Source of the DNA: Mobilitalea sp.
GTDB lineage: Bacteria > Bacillota_A > Clostridia > Lachnospirales > Lachnospiraceae
DNA length: 15,407 nucleotides
Assembly (NCBI GenBank): GCA_029974875.1
Contig: JARKQP010000309.1
Coordinates: 1 to 15,407 of the forward strand
Direction: 5' to 3'
Positions 12,665 through 15,407 of the stretch are shown piece after piece (the first letter of the stretch is position 1; every line of letters begins with the position of its first letter). Both the position numbers and the translations under genes were made by a program. Under the pieces are notes generated by a model. The model was not told the origin of the DNA, ran no database searches, and saw only the letters and a program-made list of their open reading frames with translations.

Positions 12665-14053
12665 ATGTTTAAGAAAATTGCAGCTTTAATTCTTTGTGTG
12701 AGCATGTCAACATTTCTTTTTGTGGGTTGCGGCAAGTCCGGGGATGTATCTACGGATTCGAAGGACAACGGGGACGCAGCTTCCCAGGGAACAGAAGCAA
12801 CACAGGCACCTGATGGGGAAAGCCCTGATTTTGCAGGACAGGAGCTTAGCATCCTGGTATCTGCAGGCTGGATGGACAACAGATATGACGCGACGATAGC
12901 CAGATTTGAAGAAGAGTACGGTGTTACAGTGGATTTACAGACAATTCCTGCCGACCAGTATTCTGATATTTTACAGTCAAAATTATCAACAGATACCTTA
13001 ACCGATATTTTTTGGATCCAGTCCGATCCCTTTGCGATTGAATCACAGATTGTAAATCCTGAAAAATATTGCTTTGATTTTACAGGAGCTGAATGGGCGG
13101 GCGTAATTCCTCCGGCAAGATTGTCGTCCTGCTCTTATAACGGCAAATTATACGGTCTGCAATTATGGCACAATTCCCCGGAATATGTCATGCTGTATAA
13201 CAAAACCTTATTTGATGAAAACGGCTGGACAATTCCTACAAAATATGCAGAGCTTAAGGATTTATGCGGAAAAATCGCTGCAGCAGGCATCACTCCCTGG
13301 TTTATCCCAGGTGCTGACGGATGGCAGCATCAGCTTGCCTTCTTCCAGATCGGCGGAGTATATGAAGAGGCAACTCCCGGGCTCTATGATAGCTTAAATA
13401 AGAATACGGCTACCTTTGCTGATAATGCAAAGATGCTTGAGGTACTGGAACAGTTTAAAGAATTGTCCACCTTGGGCTACTTTGGAGAGGACTGGATCGG
13501 TACCGACAGTACAAATATGGCAAATGATTTCAGCGATAGAACTATTGCAATGGCAATGGCGAACTCCAGCTATATTAAGCAAATCAAGGAAGAGACAGGA
13601 ACCTCCGACGAATTCGGTTTATTCCTCCTTCCCCTTGGCAATAACAGCTATTTCCCGACAAACCCGGGCGGACCGACCATGTTTGGCAATGCATCTACAA
13701 AGCATCCTGACCTGGTAAAGGCTTTCTTCTCCTTTGTAACAACGACGGAGAGCCTTCAGGAAATACTTGATAATTCACCTCAATATACCAATATGGATGT
13801 CATTGATGCAAATATAAAGCAGCACTGGTTACCGGAGGAAGAAGCTTTCATGGCTACCATTCCTGAAGAGAAGCTGCAGATCGGCGTGTTGCAGACAGCA
13901 ACAAAGTATACAAATAAATATTGGATGAATTTTGGTGCTGACATGGTATCCTTCTGTCTGGGAGAGATTTCAGCAAACGATGTTCTTAAGAATATGGATG
14001 CAAACAGGGCTGAGGCTGCCAAGGCAGCAGGAGATACTGCCTGGGGCAACTAA
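12665..14053 (+). CDS. Sugar ABC transporter substrate-binding lipoprotein (CUT1 type)
   Basis: The 462-residue extracellular binding protein captures a sugar or oligosaccharide and delivers it to the permeases encoded downstream. The N-terminus is a lipoprotein signal peptide (FKKIAALILCVSMSTFLFVGC) with lipidated Cys22; the -3 residue is Phe rather than the usual Leu. A Ser/Asp/Gln-rich linker (about 23-55) tethers it to the membrane. The body follows the solute-binding family 1 pattern: ELSILVSAGW, ARFEEEYGVTVDLQTIPADQ, SKLSTDTLTDIFWI, LYGLQLWHNSPEYVMLYNK, and TMFGNASTKHPDLVKAFFSF near the C-terminal lobe. GGAGGG at 12654-12659 supports the ATG. Aromatic residues such as Trp in PWFIPGADGWQHQ suit sugar stacking. 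The ligand cannot be named from sequence. Confidence 0.94.
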   Translation: MFKKIAALILCVSMSTFLFVGCGKSGDVSTDSKDNGDAASQGTEATQAPDGESPDFAGQELSILVSAGWMDNRYDATIARFEEEYGVTVDLQTIPADQYSDILQSKLSTDTLTDIFWIQSDPFAIESQIVNPEKYCFDFTGAEWAGVIPPARLSSCSYNGKLYGLQLWHNSPEYVMLYNKTLFDENGWTIPTKYAELKDLCGKIAAAGITPWFIPGADGWQHQLAFFQIGGVYEEATPGLYDSLNKNTATFADNAKMLEVLEQFKELSTLGYFGEDWIGTDSTNMANDFSDRTIAMAMANSSYIKQIKEETGTSDEFGLFLLPLGNNSYFPTNPGGPTMFGNASTKHPDLVKAFFSFVTTTESLQEILDNSPQYTNMDVIDANIKQHWLPEEEAFMATIPEEKLQIGVLQTATKYTNKYWMNFGADMVSFCLGEISANDVLKNMDANRAEAAKAAGDTAWGN

Positions 14054-14074
14054 ATTCAATGGACTGACTGGTTG

Positions 14075-14100
14075 GCGCAGAGGTTTTATGGCCTCTGCGC
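14075..14100 (+). terminator. Hairpin between binding-protein and permease genes, partial terminator
   Basis: GCGCAGAGG (14075-14083) pairs perfectly with CCTCTGCGC (14092-14100), with an 8-nt loop and the short tail TATCTTT. It starts 22 nt after the stop codon. In sugar ABC operons such stems commonly lower permease expression relative to the binding protein and stabilise the upstream message; this role is inferred here. Confidence 0.6.
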
Positions 14101-14130
14101 TATCTTTAAGAAAAAGGTAATTGTAAAAGC

Positions 14131-14199
14131 TGTGGGGGCAAAACCAGCCTCACACAGAGTCCTCCCACAATCTGCATATAGCGAGTTTCCGGGAGGACT
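14131..14199 (+). promoter_or_regulatory. Two mutually exclusive hairpins before the permease gene
   Basis: Stem A joins 14131-14138 (TGTGGGGG) to 14162-14169 with one G-U pair. Stem B joins AGTCCTCCC (14158-14166) to GGGAGGACT (14191-14199) perfectly. Both use 14162-14166, so they cannot form together. The same CCTCC (14161-14165) can also pair with the permease Shine-Dalgarno GGAGG (14212-14216). This could tune permease translation. Confidence 0.4.
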
Positions 14200-14222
14200 T
14201 ATAAGCTGAATGGAGGTATACT

Positions 14223-15104
14223 GTGAATAAAAAAAGAATTTACCCACAATGGTTTTTGGTGATTCCCTTGATAGCATATGTGGTTTTCTTCCTGATACCA
14301 AGCTTACTGGGTGCTTTTTATTCTTTTACGGATTGGAGCGCGTACAGCGCCAATACGGGAATTAAGTTTGTCGGAATACAAAATTACATCGATATTTTTA
14401 CCTCGAATAAGAATTATGTATCCGGAATTAAAAACACCCTGGTATTTACTCTGGTATCAAATGTCATTAAATTAGTTCCTGCGTTATTTTTAGCTATTTT
14501 ACTGCAGGAGGGTGTCAGGGGTAAGGGTATTTACAGAACCTTATTTTACTTACCGGCAATCCTTCCCTTCGTAATTATCGGCTTGGTCTTCAAATCAATT
14601 TTAAATTACAATACAGGCTTGCTGAACATGGGTCTGGAAGCATTGCAGCTTGGGTTTTTAAAACAAAAATGGCTGTCTGACCTTGATTTTGTATGGAAAT
14701 CAATCTACGGCGTGGATGCATGGCGAGGTATCGGATATGTTATGACCATCTTCCTTGCCGGTTTAAATACAATACCCCAGTCCTATTATGAAGCGGCCCA
14801 GATAGACGGCGCGGGTTTTTGGAGCCGGCTGAGGCACATAACCCTGCCGATGCTGTCCGGTGCCATCATGATTAACTTTGTCTTCGGTATTACCTATGGC
14901 TTAAAGGTTTTTGATATCGTCTATGTATTGACTAACGGTGGGCCGGGGCATGCGACGGAGGTTATTACAACCTATTCCTATCAGCTTTATTCCAACGGCC
15001 AATATGGTATGTCCACGGCGCTGAATACAATTTTATTGCTGATTACGCTGGTGATCGGTATATTCATTGTCAGATCCATGGGTAAGAAGGAGGTGCAGCA
15101 ATGA
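14223..15104 (+). CDS. Sugar ABC transporter permease, MalF/CUT1 type
   Basis: The 293-residue inner membrane subunit forms half of the sugar channel. It starts with GTG, preceded by GGAGG at 14212-14216. Six hydrophobic segments are visible, the first at about 11-33 (FLVIPLIAYVVFFLIPSLLG) and the last at about 265-285. The cytoplasmic EAA loop that contacts the ATPase reads EAAQIDGAGFWSRLRHITLP (190-209). The downstream VYVLTNGGPGHATEV stretch is typical of CUT1 first permeases. It follows the binding-protein gene after a 169-nt structured gap and overlaps the next permease by 4 nt (ATGA). The ATPase is not seen; in Gram-positives it is often a shared MsmK-type subunit encoded elsewhere, but the operon also continues past the window. 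Confidence 0.95.
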   Translation: MNKKRIYPQWFLVIPLIAYVVFFLIPSLLGAFYSFTDWSAYSANTGIKFVGIQNYIDIFTSNKNYVSGIKNTLVFTLVSNVIKLVPALFLAILLQEGVRGKGIYRTLFYLPAILPFVIIGLVFKSILNYNTGLLNMGLEALQLGFLKQKWLSDLDFVWKSIYGVDAWRGIGYVMTIFLAGLNTIPQSYYEAAQIDGAGFWSRLRHITLPMLSGAIMINFVFGITYGLKVFDIVYVLTNGGPGHATEVITTYSYQLYSNGQYGMSTALNTILLLITLVIGIFIVRSMGKKEVQQ

Positions 15105-15407
15105 TAAGGAAGCTGGTCAATAAAGTAATAAAGCAGATCCTCTGCCTGATTCTCAGTGCAGCCGTTATACTTCCATTTTACATGGTGCTGATTAACTCCT
15201 TTAAGTCCAAGGGGGAAGCGGCAAGAATGAAGCTTTCCCTGCCTACGGAATGGCTCTTTAGTAACTATACGGAGGTAATTGAGAAGGGGAGGTTAGTCAG
15301 AGGGTTTTTTAACAGCTTGTTCTATGCCGGTTTTTCCACTACCATTGCAGTGGTTACCTGTGCCATGGCTGCCTTTGTTATCTGCAGGAAACGGACTAAG
15401 CTTAATA
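15101..15407 (+). CDS. Sugar ABC transporter permease, MalG/CUT1 type (3' truncated by window)
   Basis: This is the first 102 codons of the second channel subunit. The ATG overlaps the stop of the previous permease (ATGA, 15101-15104), with AGGAGG at 15088-15093 inside that gene. The N-terminus has the first membrane segment (ILCLILSAAVILPFYMVLIN), then SFKSKGEAARMKLSLPTEW and NYTEVIEKGRL. FFNSLFYAGFSTTIAVV follows, the usual order of MalG-type permeases. The frame is open to the last base. The rest of the protein, including its EAA loop, lies outside the window. Confidence 0.92.
   Translation, partial: MIRKLVNKVIKQILCLILSAAVILPFYMVLINSFKSKGEAARMKLSLPTEWLFSNYTEVIEKGRLVRGFFNSLFYAGFSTTIAVVTCAMAAFVICRKRTKLN

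Noticed and set aside
12466..12879. N-terminal 138-codon extension of the histidine kinase frame
   Set aside because: It crosses the kinase's own strong promoter and the start of the divergent binding-protein gene; the composition is not kinase-like and the membrane segment begins properly after ATG 12465.

Overview
The window looks like a piece of a low-GC Gram-positive genome, most likely a Lachnospiraceae-type Clostridia. This is inferred from strong GGAGG-type ribosome sites, SH3/NlpC-P60 wall enzymes, a YesM/YesN-type two-component pair next to a CUT1 sugar ABC transporter, and cytoplasmic glycoside hydrolases. No ribosomal RNA or species-specific marker is present, so this is not a formal identification. 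I saw no insertion sequence, phage gene, tRNA, rRNA or CRISPR array.

Layout. (1) Positions 3-2014 hold a 5'-truncated SH3-SH3-NlpC/P60 peptidoglycan hydrolase and a membrane-anchored protein of unknown function. They are separated by a 106-nt inverted repeat and followed by a cluster of strong hairpins (2024-2199). (2) Positions 2282-4438 hold an AraC-type regulator (+) and a convergent Gfo/Idh/MocA oxidoreductase (-), with a strong stem between them. (3) Positions 4934-9642 hold three co-oriented genes: an L-fucose mutarotase (fucU), a cytoplasmic GH31 alpha-glycosidase (alpha-xylosidase/alpha-glucosidase type) and a URO-D/MtaA-fold protein. Each is preceded by a long leader containing a different tandem repeat array (24-nt, 17-nt and 18/19-nt units). 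(4) Positions 9899-12465 (-) hold a response regulator and histidine kinase overlapping by 4 nt. Divergent to them (+) are a sugar-binding lipoprotein and two CUT1 permeases, the second cut by the window end.

Working model (inference): the kinase/regulator pair senses a sugar and controls the divergent ABC importer. Imported oligosaccharide is cut in the cytoplasm by GH31, and the mutarotase and the oxidoreductase act on released sugars. FucU together with a GH31 enzyme suggests a fucose-containing plant or host glycan, with fucosylated xyloglucan as one candidate. The role of the URO-D-like protein is open.

The most unusual content is non-coding: the three leader repeat arrays (one runs straight into the Shine-Dalgarno and possibly across the start codon), the large inverted repeat at 1105-1210, the hairpin cluster at 2024-2199, and overlapping, mutually exclusive hairpins between the binding protein and permease genes (14131-14199).
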